The notes: generated by a model not told the origin, from the letters alone. Shown: positions 1 through 8,700, numbered from the stretch's first letter. The stretch is 64,000 nucleotides of DNA from Cellulosilyticum sp. I15G10I2 (GCF_900095725.1 NZ_FMMP01000006.1:1240001-1304000), one strand, 5' to 3'. Program-made: numbers and translations.

Positions 1-50
1 TAAAAGATCTAACATATAAGTTCCTCTTTCTACTAATATCTATTCTATTT

Positions 51-78
51 AAAAAAAGACAATCTTGAAGGATTGTCA
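51..78 (-). terminator. Rho-independent terminator after oapA
   Basis: On the minus strand GACAATC and GATTGTC pair around a six-base loop and are followed by seven T. It lies three bases beyond the oapA stop codon and so closes the asp23-to-oapA operon; no further gene of the operon (for example dxs) is visible before the window edge. Confidence 0.85.
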
Positions 79-80
79 TC

Positions 81-662
81 TTAGTTCTTATTTTTGTGCA
101 ATATGACCTTCGTGTAATAGATAAAAATGCCAACATAATAAACAATATAACGGGAGCGCCGAATAGCGAAGGTTTTACCAAGGGCTTTACCGCCTACCGT
201 CAAGGCCGCAACAAAGCCACTCATCGCAATAGAAAGCAAGACTGATTTCATACCAAAGCCTTCTTCTATTGCAAGAACAATAGCCGTTGCTGTACTCCCA
301 GATATAATGCCTGCAATATCTCCTATAACATCATTAAATAAATTGGCTACCATAGGGGCATTTCTTATCAGCATAATAGCATCTTTTGCACCCTTTACTT
401 TTTGAGCTGCCATTGAGTGAAAAGTTATTTCGTCTGCAGAAACAACTGCATTGCCAATACCATCAAAAAATATCCCTGTTAAAATAATAGTAATTAACAT
501 AAAAAAAGCTATAATAAGGGGTACATCTCCGAGCAACACCTCAAAGATATAACTAAAACACATTGCAATTGTAAAAGTCGCCAGCACAATAATGCCTAAA
601 CTCTTTAAAGATTGCTTTTTGACTCTCACTTTTTTAAATTTTACTCTTTTATGTGCAGGCAC
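81..662 (-). CDS. oapA: OLE-associated membrane protein OapA
   Basis: This 193-residue protein has a basic N-terminus (residues 1-18) and about four hydrophobic segments (near 22-45, 50-70, 130-160 and 172-190). It has no soluble catalytic domain. The size, the topology and the place directly behind a roughly 670-base non-coding stretch in a nusB-xseAB-ispA operon match OapA, the integral membrane protein known to bind OLE RNA and to recruit it to the membrane. Database names for such proteins often mention CorB-type magnesium transport. The start is GTG, with AAGGAG nine bases upstream. The assignment rests on context and topology, not on a residue-level motif. Confidence 0.8.
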   Translation of the reverse strand: MPAHKRVKFKKVRVKKQSLKSLGIIVLATFTIAMCFSYIFEVLLGDVPLIIAFFMLITIILTGIFFDGIGNAVVSADEITFHSMAAQKVKGAKDAIMLIRNAPMVANLFNDVIGDIAGIISGSTATAIVLAIEEGFGMKSVLLSIAMSGFVAALTVGGKALGKTFAIRRSRYIVYYVGIFIYYTKVILHKNKN

Positions 663-679
663 CTTCTAAGACTCCTTTA

Positions 680-1345
680 ATCATCGACTTATCACCCACT
701 TTTCAAAATTTAAGACAATAGAACCTGTAAATTTTGTGGTATATGGTCTAGCAGGTTTTCCCAGGTACATACTTCCTTGTCACCAAAGCAGTGGTTTCCC
801 TTTAAATATACCTTAGATGTGTTGCCATCATCTACGCCAGATCGCCTTTAGCCACACTGTAATCCAAGAACTACCTCAAACTGAACGGTCTAGGAGTTTT
901 CCTCAAGCAATATATTATGTTCCTATCCTCTTTTGCGAATTAGGTTTCTATCAACAATCCTGCCTTCTTTTTGGCCGAAAAGAAGGCAAGTAAATTGATG
1001 TCCCCCCGCCTTCACTCAAGGCAGGCTACACTACCCACAGCCGATACCGCATGGTAGGTTTAATCCTAAGTCATACTTTATTCCCATAGGAATAAGCACA
1101 ATCATAGGTCTCCACGGTAAAAGGGTCAACGCCCATATGCCCTTATGGATCGCCCTTAAACCTTAACCCCCAGTATCAGCCCATAACGGGGCGTTACAAG
1201 CCAACACCAGGAACTTCATCGATATGCCCTAAAACGGATTTTTAGGCCCGTCTTCAAAACATAATATCTTGACTAGAATACCGCATCTTATTTTTTGAAA
1301 AGTACGTCATAAGCCGCTTTTAACACATTATAGCAGTTAACCTCT
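680..1345 (-). ncRNA. ole: OLE RNA (ornate, large, extremophilic RNA)
   Basis: About 670 bases between the PAP2-like gene and oapA have no open frame on either strand. They are richer in G and C than the flanking spacers and are full of short complementary segments (for example GCCTTCTTTT with AAAAGAAGGC near 961-985). Known OLE RNAs are about 600 nt, lie directly upstream of oapA, and belong to an operon with asp23, nusB, xseA, xseB and ispA, as here. OLE RNPs sit at the membrane and are linked to tolerance of cold, alcohol and magnesium stress. I give approximate ends; a covariance search would fix them. Confidence 0.85.
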
Positions 1346-1360
1346 GATTTTTCAACTAGA

Positions 1361-1810
1361 TTAACCGCCAAAAAAGAATAGCGCCACAAGAATCCCAAGT
1401 ATGCCGCCTGCTATCACTTGCAAAGGGGTATGCCCTAATATTTCCTTCAATCTCTCTTCTGGATTAAGATTAGGGTCTTCTAATACCGCAATAATTTGAT
1501 TAATCATCGCTGCCTGTTTGCCTGCATGCAGCCTCACGTTGGCGGCATCATACATGACAATAAAGCTAAATACTGCAGCTATAGCAAAAAGTACATGATC
1601 GTAACCATAAAGCTGTCCAATACTAATAGTTAAGGCGACTACAAAAGAACTATGTGAACTTGGCATGCCTCCTGAAGCAAAAAACTGCCTAAAATCAAGT
1701 TTATGTTCATATACAAGTGTAATAACTACTTTGAGTGATTGTGCTATAAACCAGCTTACTATAGCTACCCATAATATATTATTATTTGAAATCTGTTTAA
1801 TATAATGCAT
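1361..1810 (-). CDS. Divergent PAP2-family membrane protein (YuiD-like, DUF212)
   Basis: This 149-residue membrane protein carries the PAP2-type motif GGMPSSHSS at residues 47-55 (Ser-Ser-His-Ser at 51-54) and a second conserved stretch, DAANVRLHAGKQA, near 88-100. About four hydrophobic helices surround them. The family is a shortened, divergent branch of acid phosphatase/vanadium haloperoxidase-like enzymes; its substrate is not established, though polyprenyl phosphate would fit its place behind ispA. It follows ispA by 12 bases on the minus strand and precedes OLE RNA, so it is part of the same transcript. Confidence 0.85.
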   Translation of the reverse strand: MHYIKQISNNNILWVAIVSWFIAQSLKVVITLVYEHKLDFRQFFASGGMPSSHSSFVVALTISIGQLYGYDHVLFAIAAVFSFIVMYDAANVRLHAGKQAAMINQIIAVLEDPNLNPEERLKEILGHTPLQVIAGGILGILVALFFFGG

Positions 1811-1822
1811 CTTCTTCCCCCT

Positions 1823-2704
1823 TTAACTTCTACGTTTGATAAGCTCTGCAGCTATTTCTTTTAAGAGTAAGGTATTACCTTTTAAAACGTCTAATGAACT
1901 TAAGGCCTTATCTGTCAATGTGCCTGCTATTTCATAACATTGTTCTACTGTATAGAAACTTAAGTAAGTATTTTTATGATTTTTCTGGTCACTTTTTATA
2001 GGTTTACCTAATTCTTCATCCGTAGATGTTTCATCAAGTATATCATCTATAATTTGAAATGTTTTTCCAATAAATAGACCATAGTTTTCTAAAGCTTCAA
2101 TTTCTTCTTCAGTGCCCCCACCTAAGACTGCTCCCATTTTTGTTGCCGCTGCTATTAAGGCCCCTGTTTTATGAAGTTGGATCGCATTGAGCGTGGTCAA
2201 ATCAATGGTTTTATTTTCACTTTCAATATCTAGGATTTGACCGCCTATCATGCCCTTTACACCACTTGCCTGAGAGAGTATGTACGCTGCCCTCACTCTT
2301 TGGGCACCGCCGTATTTTAGTGCATCTTCCAACATATATCTAAACGCTTCTGTAAGTAGTGCATCTCCAGCCAAAATGGCTGCAGCTTCTCCAAAAACAA
2401 CGTGGTTAGTCGGCATACCTCTTCTTAACGCATCATCATCCATAGCTGGAAGATCATCGTGTATCAGTGAATAGGTATGAATCATCTCAATTGCACATAA
2501 ATAGGCCGAAATATCTTCACTTCCGCCAACCGCTTCATAAGCAAGCTGCATCAAAACGGGTCTAATTCGCTTCCCCCCAGCACTTAGACTATAGTTCATC
2601 GCTTCATATATTGTTTTAAAATACCTATTTTCCACTGGGAGTGCTGACCTTAAACAACTACCCACAAGCTCTTGATATTGTTTTATACTGTCTCTCACTC
2701 CCAA
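1823..2704 (-). CDS. ispA: Farnesyl/geranyl diphosphate synthase
   Basis: A 293-residue short-chain polyprenyl diphosphate synthase that condenses isopentenyl diphosphate with allylic diphosphates. The first aspartate-rich motif, HDDLPAMDDD, is at residues 82-91 and the second, IIDDILD, near 218-224. The GGKRIRP substrate-binding stretch is at 43-49. Length is typical for bacterial IspA. Its start overlaps the end of xseB by ten bases, which points to translational coupling. The product feeds undecaprenyl phosphate and quinone synthesis. Confidence 0.95.
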   Translation of the reverse strand: MGVRDSIKQYQELVGSCLRSALPVENRYFKTIYEAMNYSLSAGGKRIRPVLMQLAYEAVGGSEDISAYLCAIEMIHTYSLIHDDLPAMDDDALRRGMPTNHVVFGEAAAILAGDALLTEAFRYMLEDALKYGGAQRVRAAYILSQASGVKGMIGGQILDIESENKTIDLTTLNAIQLHKTGALIAAATKMGAVLGGGTEEEIEALENYGLFIGKTFQIIDDILDETSTDEELGKPIKSDQKNHKNTYLSFYTVEQCYEIAGTLTDKALSSLDVLKGNTLLLKEIAAELIKRRS

Positions 2705-2922
2705 TTCTCTCCTTCTATCTTTTTGTAAGTTTCTTGCTCATAAACATAAATCTCTTGTTCTGCCTTTTTGAGTACAGACATGCAGTAAGCTGCAAGATCC
2801 ATACCTTCTTTATAGTTTTTAATACTCTCTTCCAGTGCAATATCTCCTTGTTCTAAACAACCTACGATATGCTGCAGTGCTTTGAGGGCTTCTTCAAAAT
2901 TTTTTTGTGCTTTCTTAGCCAT
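2695..2922 (-). CDS. xseB: Exodeoxyribonuclease VII small subunit
   Basis: A 75-residue, mostly helical protein with the family signature in which FEEALKALQHIV, LEQGDIALEESIKNYKEGM and YCMSVLKKAEQEI follow one another. Several XseB chains bind each XseA subunit to form the nuclease that degrades single-stranded DNA in both directions to acid-soluble oligonucleotides. It lies two bases behind xseA and overlaps ispA, which is the usual order in Firmicutes. Confidence 0.95.
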   Translation of the reverse strand: MAKKAQKNFEEALKALQHIVGCLEQGDIALEESIKNYKEGMDLAAYCMSVLKKAEQEIYVYEQETYKKIEGENWE

Positions 2923-2924
2923 AC

Positions 2925-4127
2925 TTACGACTCCTCATTATAAACTTTTGCTTTAAATGTACCGTCTGTAACGGTAATCTGAAGTACTTCTTCAGGTTCT
3001 ATATCGTGAATAGATTTGATAATACCATTATTTACTTTTGTAATTAAGCTATACCCTCTTTTTAAGGTGGTAAACGGAGATAATTTTTCTAGTTGTCCTA
3101 TTGCAAGCTCATAATCATTAAAGGCCTTTGTTAGTATATACTTATAACGATTATTTAATGCTTGTATGAGTAGATCCACTTCTTGCATCTTATCTTTATA
3201 AAATCTATCCTTTACCTTAAATACTGGACGTTCAATCAGATAGTTAAGCTTTTCTTTAGAATATTTTATGTTTTGCAGTGTCATATAGCTTAAGGCATTT
3301 GTACAACGTTTTATCATCTCTTCAATTTCGCTTTTTGAAGGAATCACAATCTCAGCTGCCGCTGATGGCGTAGCTGCACGTTTATCGCTTACAAAGTCTG
3401 CTATTGTAAAATCTACTTCGTGTCCTACTGCTGATACGATAGGAATTTCTGACGCAAAAATAGCCCTCGCGACAAGTTCTTCATTAAATGCCCATAGATC
3501 TTCTATAGAGCCTCCGCCTCTTCCTAATATGATGACCTCTGCAAGTTTATCCCTATTTGCTTGATCGATAGCGGCGGTAATTTCTTTAACAGCCAGTTCT
3601 CCTTGAACATGCGCAGGATAAATATAAATTGAAACACTTGGGTTTCTTCTTTTAGCAACTTGAATAATATCTTTAATCGCTGCGCCTGTAACGGAAGTAA
3701 TAACACCTATCCTTTTAGGAAATAAGGGAATGTTTTTTTTATATTTAGTTTCAAACAAGCCTTCCTTAGACAATTTCGCCTTAAGTTCTTCAAATCTTTC
3801 ATACAATAGACCTTTGCCTTGTTTTTCAATATCATATACATAAGCTTGGTAAGTTCCCGTTTTCTCATAAATAGTTATTTTTACTCTTGCATAGATTTTA
3901 GTACCTTCAATAAGCTTAAAATTAAGTTTTGAAGCATCTCTTGAAAACATCACCGCACCAAGACTTGCACGTTCATCTTTAAGCGTAAAATAAATATGTC
4001 CTGAGTGATGATATTTACAGTTAGATACTTCTCCGGCTAACCATACATCACCTAACATATAATCATCTTCAATGAGTCTATTTACATAATTATTAATTTC
4101 GGATACAGAAACTATCTTTCTTTTCAT
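2925..4127 (-). CDS. xseA: Exodeoxyribonuclease VII large subunit
   Basis: A 400-residue protein with an N-terminal OB-fold (about 1-100, including VWLAGEVSNCKYHHSGHIYFTLKD split over residues 28-51). The catalytic region (about 120-310) contains IGVITSVTGAAIKDI, ILGRGGGSIEDLWAFN and the AVGHEVDFTIAD segment with its conserved His and Asp residues. A coiled-coil region follows, and the family's C-terminal GYSLI strand is near residue 356. It cleaves single-stranded DNA together with XseB. It follows nusB by two bases. Confidence 0.95.
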   Translation of the reverse strand: MKRKIVSVSEINNYVNRLIEDDYMLGDVWLAGEVSNCKYHHSGHIYFTLKDERASLGAVMFSRDASKLNFKLIEGTKIYARVKITIYEKTGTYQAYVYDIEKQGKGLLYERFEELKAKLSKEGLFETKYKKNIPLFPKRIGVITSVTGAAIKDIIQVAKRRNPSVSIYIYPAHVQGELAVKEITAAIDQANRDKLAEVIILGRGGGSIEDLWAFNEELVARAIFASEIPIVSAVGHEVDFTIADFVSDKRAATPSAAAEIVIPSKSEIEEMIKRCTNALSYMTLQNIKYSKEKLNYLIERPVFKVKDRFYKDKMQEVDLLIQALNNRYKYILTKAFNDYELAIGQLEKLSPFTTLKRGYSLITKVNNGIIKSIHDIEPEEVLQITVTDGTFKAKVYNEES

Positions 4128-4129
4128 TT

Positions 4130-4552
4130 TTATCCCTCAATGAGTTTAATAACATTTCCCAATATACCATTGATAAATTGTGGTGATTTGTCTGTACTAT
4201 ATGCTTTTGCAATTTCAAGTGCTTCATTAACAACCACTTTATGAGGCACATCACTTCGCCACTTAAGTTCATAGGTTGCAAGCCTCAAAATACCTAGGTC
4301 AACCTTTGCAATTCTGCTTACAGTCCAATGTTGCGTGCTTTTATTAATGAGCTCGTCAATTTCATCCAAATGTTCTAAGACCCCATAATATTCTTCTTCT
4401 ATAAATTTAATTACTGCTTTATTTGACCCATCTTCATTCGCTCTAATCTCACTCAGCTTTTCACCTATTAAACGATCTGCGTCTTCCTCATTGTGAAAAG
4501 TATATTCATAAAGCATCTGCATGATCAATTCTCTTGCATTACGTCTAGTCAT
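4130..4552 (-). CDS. nusB: Transcription antitermination factor NusB
   Basis: A 140-residue all-helical protein starting MTRRNARELIMQMLYEY, the classic NusB N-terminus with its RNA-binding arginine-rich start. The C-terminal half carries VDLGILRLATYELKW and VVVNEALEIAKAYSTDKSPQFINGIL (broken here as two family blocks). NusB with NusE binds boxA in nascent rRNA and keeps RNA polymerase processive. It lies upstream of xseA and downstream of asp23. Confidence 0.95.
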   Translation of the reverse strand: MTRRNARELIMQMLYEYTFHNEEDADRLIGEKLSEIRANEDGSNKAVIKFIEEEYYGVLEHLDEIDELINKSTQHWTVSRIAKVDLGILRLATYELKWRSDVPHKVVVNEALEIAKAYSTDKSPQFINGILGNVIKLIEG

Positions 4553-4563
4553 TTTTTCCTCCT

Positions 4564-4616
4564 TATTAAGTAAGCTAACCCTATCTCTCTTGCTCCGTTA
4601 GGGTTAGCTTACTTTG
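4564..4616 (-). other. Long perfect stem-loop between asp23 and nusB
   Basis: AAGTAAGCTAACCCTA and TAGGGTTAGCTTACTT form a perfect 16-base-pair stem around a loop of about 17 bases. There is no T run after it on the minus strand, so it is not a standard terminator. It may be an RNA processing or stability element inside the operon, or a partial attenuator. It lies 12 bases ahead of the nusB start, next to its ribosome-binding site. Confidence 0.6.
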
Positions 4617-4626
4617 TTACCTCTCA

Positions 4627-5019
4627 TTAGACTTCTTTTTCTTTATCAAAAAACACACCTGCCACATGTATATTAACTGAGGCAACATGTAGTCCTGTCA
4701 TGGTTTCAACTGAATTCTTTACTTTTTCTTGAACTTCTAAACACACTTTTTGAATTCTAATACCATACTTAACAACTGCGGTAATATCTATGAACACTTC
4801 GCCCTCACCTACTTCGACCTTTACACCCTTTGGCCCTTTTTTACGACTGATAACTTGTACAAAATCATTTTTGGGCTGAAGGGTGCTTACCATACCATCT
4901 ACCTCTAAAGTTGCTATTTCTGCTATAACCGCTATAACATCATCTGCAATCTGAACTTGATCCATTTCATGAGCAGCCTCCATTGCTGCTGCTAAGTCTA
5001 TATTTTTTTGATCATCCAT
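4627..5019 (-). CDS. Asp23/Gls24 family envelope stress response protein
   Basis: A 130-residue member of the Asp23/Gls24 family (DUF322, YqhY type). The core runs from VIAEIATLEVDGM through VEVGEGEVFIDITAVVKYG to VQEKVKNSVETMTGLHVASVNIHVAGV. Members with this location, ahead of nusB and near accBC, have been linked to control of fatty acid synthesis or to a membrane-proximal envelope role. It is soluble, with no signal peptide. It is the first visible gene of the operon that leads to OLE RNA. Confidence 0.9.
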   Translation of the reverse strand: MDDQKNIDLAAAMEAAHEMDQVQIADDVIAVIAEIATLEVDGMVSTLQPKNDFVQVISRKKGPKGVKVEVGEGEVFIDITAVVKYGIRIQKVCLEVQEKVKNSVETMTGLHVASVNIHVAGVFFDKEKEV

Positions 5020-5099
5020 AGCAAATACCTCCTACATCATATCTTTATGCTTATTATCCTATTATATACAAAAAACTTAAGGGTTGCAAATTTATTCTT

Positions 5100-5130
5100 C
5101 AAAAAAGGCTGACTATCACAGTCAGCCCTT
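5100..5130 (-). terminator. Terminator of the spoIIIA operon
   Basis: On the minus strand GGCTGACT and AGTCAGCC pair around a GTGAT-like loop and are followed by six T. It stands about eight bases past the spoIIIAH stop codon and separates the sporulation operon from asp23. Confidence 0.85.
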
Positions 5131-5137
5131 CTTAATA

Positions 5138-5896
5138 TTAATTTGTGCCTTCTTTAACAATACCTTTTAGCGGTGTAATTTTAATTTTGCCTACACTATA
5201 TCCTGTTTTTCTATTAACTATTTCTTCAATCTGGGCAATATCAGATTCTGTTAAGTCTTCCTTGTTAATAACGACATCTACACTATTATCATCTATTCTT
5301 ACATAAACTTCTCTAAACCCTTTAGCACGAAGTAGTGCTTCGGCGCTACTTTCTTTTTCAATACGCTCTTGGATAGCAAGCAAGTTTTCTGCTGCTTTTG
5401 ATTTTGCTTCTTTATCAAGATTTTGATTCGCTACATATTGCGTAAGTTCTTCAACTTGGAGAGCACGGCTTTGTTCTCTTAGCATTTTTTCTTCAACAAA
5501 ATAGCTTACATCCATATTTTTATCAACTGCTGCAACCGCATTATTTAGTGGACTGTCTGAACTTGTAATAATACTATCTTTCTTAGTAATAACAGCTTCA
5601 AACTTTTGCATTTGTGGAATAGTGTTCTGTGTCACCTCAGCAGATGCTTGCTGATTATTTTCTGTACGCATAGTCTCTGATATTTCTTCCTCTGCATCTG
5701 GAGGCAAAGTTTGGATTTCATCATAGCCTTCAAAAAAGTCTTTTTCTTCTGCTATCACTTCTTGGCTCATGTCTGTTTCTTGTACGAGATTAGGTTGTAC
5801 ACCAACTTCTCCGTCTTTCGTGTTTAAATATGCCGCAATCGCAATCATAAAAACAAGTACTGTAATAATAATTTGATTTCTTTTAAATGTAAACAT
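5138..5896 (-). CDS. spoIIIAH: Stage III sporulation protein AH
   Basis: A 252-residue protein with an N-terminal membrane anchor (about residues 8-23) and a large extracytoplasmic part. The C-terminal third (about 160-250), with AKGFREVYVRIDDNSVDVVI and a final TGYSVGKIKI strand, is the YscJ-like ring-building domain. In the mother cell it is inserted in the outer forespore membrane and binds SpoIIQ from the forespore to form the feeding-tube channel. The middle region (about 25-120) is acidic, Gln-rich and likely disordered. It is the last gene of the spoIIIA operon. Confidence 0.9.
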   Translation of the reverse strand: MFTFKRNQIIITVLVFMIAIAAYLNTKDGEVGVQPNLVQETDMSQEVIAEEKDFFEGYDEIQTLPPDAEEEISETMRTENNQQASAEVTQNTIPQMQKFEAVITKKDSIITSSDSPLNNAVAAVDKNMDVSYFVEEKMLREQSRALQVEELTQYVANQNLDKEAKSKAAENLLAIQERIEKESSAEALLRAKGFREVYVRIDDNSVDVVINKEDLTESDIAQIEEIVNRKTGYSVGKIKITPLKGIVKEGTN

Positions 5897-5908
5897 GATA
5901 TATCCCCC

Positions 5909-6469
5909 TTATTTTTGCTTTTTAAATACTGATACTTTATGTACTGGAACCTGTAATACATTAGATACTGACTCTATAATCTGAGCCCTCACCACGCCAT
6001 TATCAGCTCCCTCAGCTAATACAAGAACTCCTTCTATTTGAGGTCTATTTTCTTTAATGATAAAAGGAGTATTTCCACTTTGAAGAATAATCTTGTTGCG
6101 TGTATCATTTTTTTCAGTTATCCTAGTGCCTCCTGCCTCATCTTTTTCCTCCTGATGCTCATAATTTTGTGTTTTTTCTTCTGCCAATACCTTTTCTTCG
6201 TTAGAAAAGGTTGTAAGCATTACATTAACCTGACCAACCCCCTCCATTTTTTCTAAAATATTCGTTAATCTTTTTTCTAGCGCTTCTTCATAGCTTATAG
6301 CATCACTAGAAGCATTTAATATTGGAGCATTTTGAGGTTTATTCTGATTGGATGGTTTGTTTGTAGGTATGTATGTTATTGCTATGCCCAATATTGCTAT
6401 GCCTATTGCTAAGTATAAATATTTTTGCTTTTTAGTTTCTTTTGCATCCTTTAGAAATTTATCAAGCAT
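5909..6469 (-). CDS. spoIIIAG: Stage III sporulation protein AG
   Basis: A 186-residue protein with one N-terminal transmembrane helix (about 19-35) and an extracytoplasmic ring-building domain. The conserved LTNILEKMEGVGQVNVMLT block is at about 87-105, followed by a charged insertion rich in Glu and Lys, and then PQIEGVLVLAEGADN and the IIESVSNVLQVPVHKVSVFK end. SpoIIIAG forms the large channel ring in the intermembrane space of the engulfing spore. It is 12 bases upstream of spoIIIAH on the same strand. Confidence 0.93.
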   Translation of the reverse strand: MLDKFLKDAKETKKQKYLYLAIGIAILGIAITYIPTNKPSNQNKPQNAPILNASSDAISYEEALEKRLTNILEKMEGVGQVNVMLTTFSNEEKVLAEEKTQNYEHQEEKDEAGGTRITEKNDTRNKIILQSGNTPFIIKENRPQIEGVLVLAEGADNGVVRAQIIESVSNVLQVPVHKVSVFKKQK

Positions 6470-6483
6470 TCCCCTACCCCCTT

Positions 6484-7068
6484 TTAATTCTTCTGTACTG
6501 TAATATATATATTACGACTTGGCACATTATAGAAGTTTTGCAGACAAGTTTTTATTTTAATTTTTAATTTTTCTGTATCACCACTTAGACTTTGGCTTTT
6601 ATCTCCTATCCTAATTTTAGGAAGTATCACATTTTTAGTATTATTATTCTCAGATTCTCCTACTACAATATGTATCTCTTCTATTTGCTCTTCTCCCCCC
6701 TCATCATGCCACTCAATATGAACACGCTGCACGCTCACATCTATTTCTTTTTCTATAATACCTTTAATACTCGACTTCAGAGTCTCTTTTAATAGACTTT
6801 GCTGGCTTTTAACCTGTTCATCATATCCCTGTACTGAATCGTTATAGTTTATGCCTTCACTAAGTCTTTTTTGATACTCACTTACATAAGTATCATAGCC
6901 TTTTCCTTGTACCGGAATAAACTGAACAATAGGTTGAATGATCGTATAGATAATGATGCATCCTAACACCAGCTTAAGGTATTTCTTATAATCTGAATCC
7001 GGAAAGATCATCTCAATAACAATTACAAATAACATAATCCATATAAACATTTGCATATATTCTCTCAA
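6484..7068 (-). CDS. spoIIIAF: Stage III sporulation protein AF
   Basis: I place the start at a TTG codon that follows AGGAGGG by six bases, giving 194 residues that begin MREYMQMF. A longer frame upstream would overlap spoIIIAE by about 50 bases and has no good ribosome-binding site. Two transmembrane helices (about 6-22 and 33-50) surround the IFPDSDYKKYLKLVLG loop, which is characteristic of the family. The rest is a soluble ring-building-like domain. It is a component of the SpoIIIA-SpoIIQ complex. Confidence 0.9.
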   Translation of the reverse strand: MREYMQMFIWIMLFVIVIEMIFPDSDYKKYLKLVLGCIIIYTIIQPIVQFIPVQGKGYDTYVSEYQKRLSEGINYNDSVQGYDEQVKSQQSLLKETLKSSIKGIIEKEIDVSVQRVHIEWHDEGGEEQIEEIHIVVGESENNNTKNVILPKIRIGDKSQSLSGDTEKLKIKIKTCLQNFYNVPSRNIYITVQKN

Positions 7069-7079
7069 TTTTATCCCTC

Positions 7080-8279
7080 CTAGATCATGTTTCCTCCTAC
7101 ACTTATACAGATAAGGAGTACAACAATACATAGTATCGTAATAATACCTACGCTGCTCATAATAAATTCACAGCCTTTTGCAAGCTTAGTTGCAATATGT
7201 GCCATCTTTTTATCGCCAATAGGTTCTATAGCAGCAGCTGCTACATGGTACACAACTACATAAGCTAAAATTTTTATAAGGGGCAAACTTACTATAACTA
7301 TAATCCAGATAATTACACCTACTGAAAAAGCATTTTTAACCAGAAAAGAACAGTTCACCACAAAATCTACAGCGCCTCCTACCGCATCTCCTATAACTGG
7401 AATAAATGTCGTAGAAATATTAAGCGCAGCTTTTTTTACCGTAGTGTCTACATAAGGCAGCGTCATCTTATAAATACTTAATATCCCTATACTGATGGCA
7501 ACAATAGCTCTTAGTGCCCATTTCATGCTCTTATAAAATAATTGTATAAGTTTATCAATCTTAAATTCATCACTCATTGTACTGATAACATCTAGTACAA
7601 CAATAGAGACAATACAAGGAAATACTATGGTTTTAATGACGTATGTGCTTAAATTAAGTCCTCCGATTATAACAGGGGCAATAGATGCTGCTGATGAAAC
7701 ATAGCCCGATGTCGTCATAAAAGCCAGTAAACTAGGAATACATGCAAACATAATTCCAGACATTTTATCTACCGCATCTCTGGCAAGTTCTACCATAATA
7801 AAGAAGGATTGTATCACGCTATATAGCACCACAATATAGCAAACAAAAAAAGAAACTTTGGCGGTATTCTTCGTTTTAAAAGAAGTACTTAGAGTTTCAA
7901 GCAAGTTGCATAAGAGAACAATAAGAATAAAACGCACACCGAGTTTAATAAACACGCCAATTTCTTCGAATAAAAGAATGCCTATGGCATTTAAGACTGT
8001 CTGCAACGAAAATCTTTTCTCTCCTTTAATCAGCCCCACTACTTCTTCTTTTAAATTGAATGTCGTAAAACTTGGCATAGATCCTTTTAAATCTTCTTGC
8101 AGCTGATTGATCTCATCCCAGTTAAAAAAATTTACCTGATAATCTATAATCTGCTGCTTTTGTACTTCTGTTTTTTCTACCTCTGGTGTTTCTATACTTT
8201 GTCCCAAAGCAGGTGTCCTGCAGCCTAAAAAACAAATCCACATCATAAGTAACATATACCCTATTTTCTTTTGTCGCAT
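7080..8279 (-). CDS. spoIIIAE: Stage III sporulation protein AE
   Basis: A 399-residue polytopic membrane protein with an N-terminal signal-like segment (MLLMMWICFLGCRTPALG) and about seven to eight further hydrophobic helices between residues 95 and 395. Family-typical stretches include MFACIPSLLAFMTTSGYVSSA and FIPVIGDAVGGAVDFVVNC. It resembles a type III secretion export-gate component in role and is needed for late forespore gene expression by sigma-G. It lies 17 bases behind spoIIIAD. Confidence 0.95.
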   Translation of the reverse strand: MRQKKIGYMLLMMWICFLGCRTPALGQSIETPEVEKTEVQKQQIIDYQVNFFNWDEINQLQEDLKGSMPSFTTFNLKEEVVGLIKGEKRFSLQTVLNAIGILLFEEIGVFIKLGVRFILIVLLCNLLETLSTSFKTKNTAKVSFFVCYIVVLYSVIQSFFIMVELARDAVDKMSGIMFACIPSLLAFMTTSGYVSSAASIAPVIIGGLNLSTYVIKTIVFPCIVSIVVLDVISTMSDEFKIDKLIQLFYKSMKWALRAIVAISIGILSIYKMTLPYVDTTVKKAALNISTTFIPVIGDAVGGAVDFVVNCSFLVKNAFSVGVIIWIIVIVSLPLIKILAYVVVYHVAAAAIEPIGDKKMAHIATKLAKGCEFIMSSVGIITILCIVVLLICISVGGNMI

Positions 8280-8296
8280 TTTTACACCTCGTCACT

Positions 8297-8689
8297 TTAT
8301 AAAAGCTCTGTAATAAGTGCTACCAGAGCCAGAATAACAGGAGATGAGATAACAAAAATCATCACTTTTCCTGCAAATTGAATTTTTGATCCAATAGCTT
8401 CTTCTCCCGCGTCCTTGCAAAGCTGATAGCCAAACTCTGCTAAATAGGCAATCCCTATTATCTTTAAGATAATGTTTAAATAACTGCTGTCCATCTGTGC
8501 CTTTAAAGACAAATCCCGTATGACGCTAAAAACACTGCTTAATTGTTCTAAAATAAAGATCATGAAGATAATGACTGTAACAATCCTTAAAATCATACTA
8601 AATAAGGCTGAGTGTTCGCTGTACTTTCCCATTGTAATAATTAAAATGGTTGCAACAATTCCAAAGCTAACTAATTTGAGCATTTCCAT
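8297..8689 (-). CDS. spoIIIAD: Stage III sporulation protein AD
   Basis: A 130-residue membrane protein with four hydrophobic helices. The conserved ILKIIGIAYLAEFGYQLCKDAGE segment is at about residues 70-92, followed by IGSKIQFAGKVMIF. It belongs with SpoIIIAC and SpoIIIAE to the membrane part of the feeding-tube apparatus. Its gene sits between spoIIIAC and spoIIIAE with gaps of only 11 and 17 bases. Confidence 0.95.
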   Translation of the reverse strand: MEMLKLVSFGIVATILIITMGKYSEHSALFSMILRIVTVIIFMIFILEQLSSVFSVIRDLSLKAQMDSSYLNIILKIIGIAYLAEFGYQLCKDAGEEAIGSKIQFAGKVMIFVISSPVILALVALITELL

Positions 8690-8700
8690 GTTATCCCCTC

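Noticed and set aside
680-1345. tmRNA, RNase P RNA or rRNA fragment in the large spacer
   Set aside because: I see no CCA-type or tRNA-like end, no RNase P P4 sequence and no rRNA words; operon context fits OLE instead.
2280-2856. Plus-strand open frames of 64 and 71 codons over ispA and xseB
   Set aside because: They lie antisense to well-supported genes, show no domain and no ribosome-binding site.
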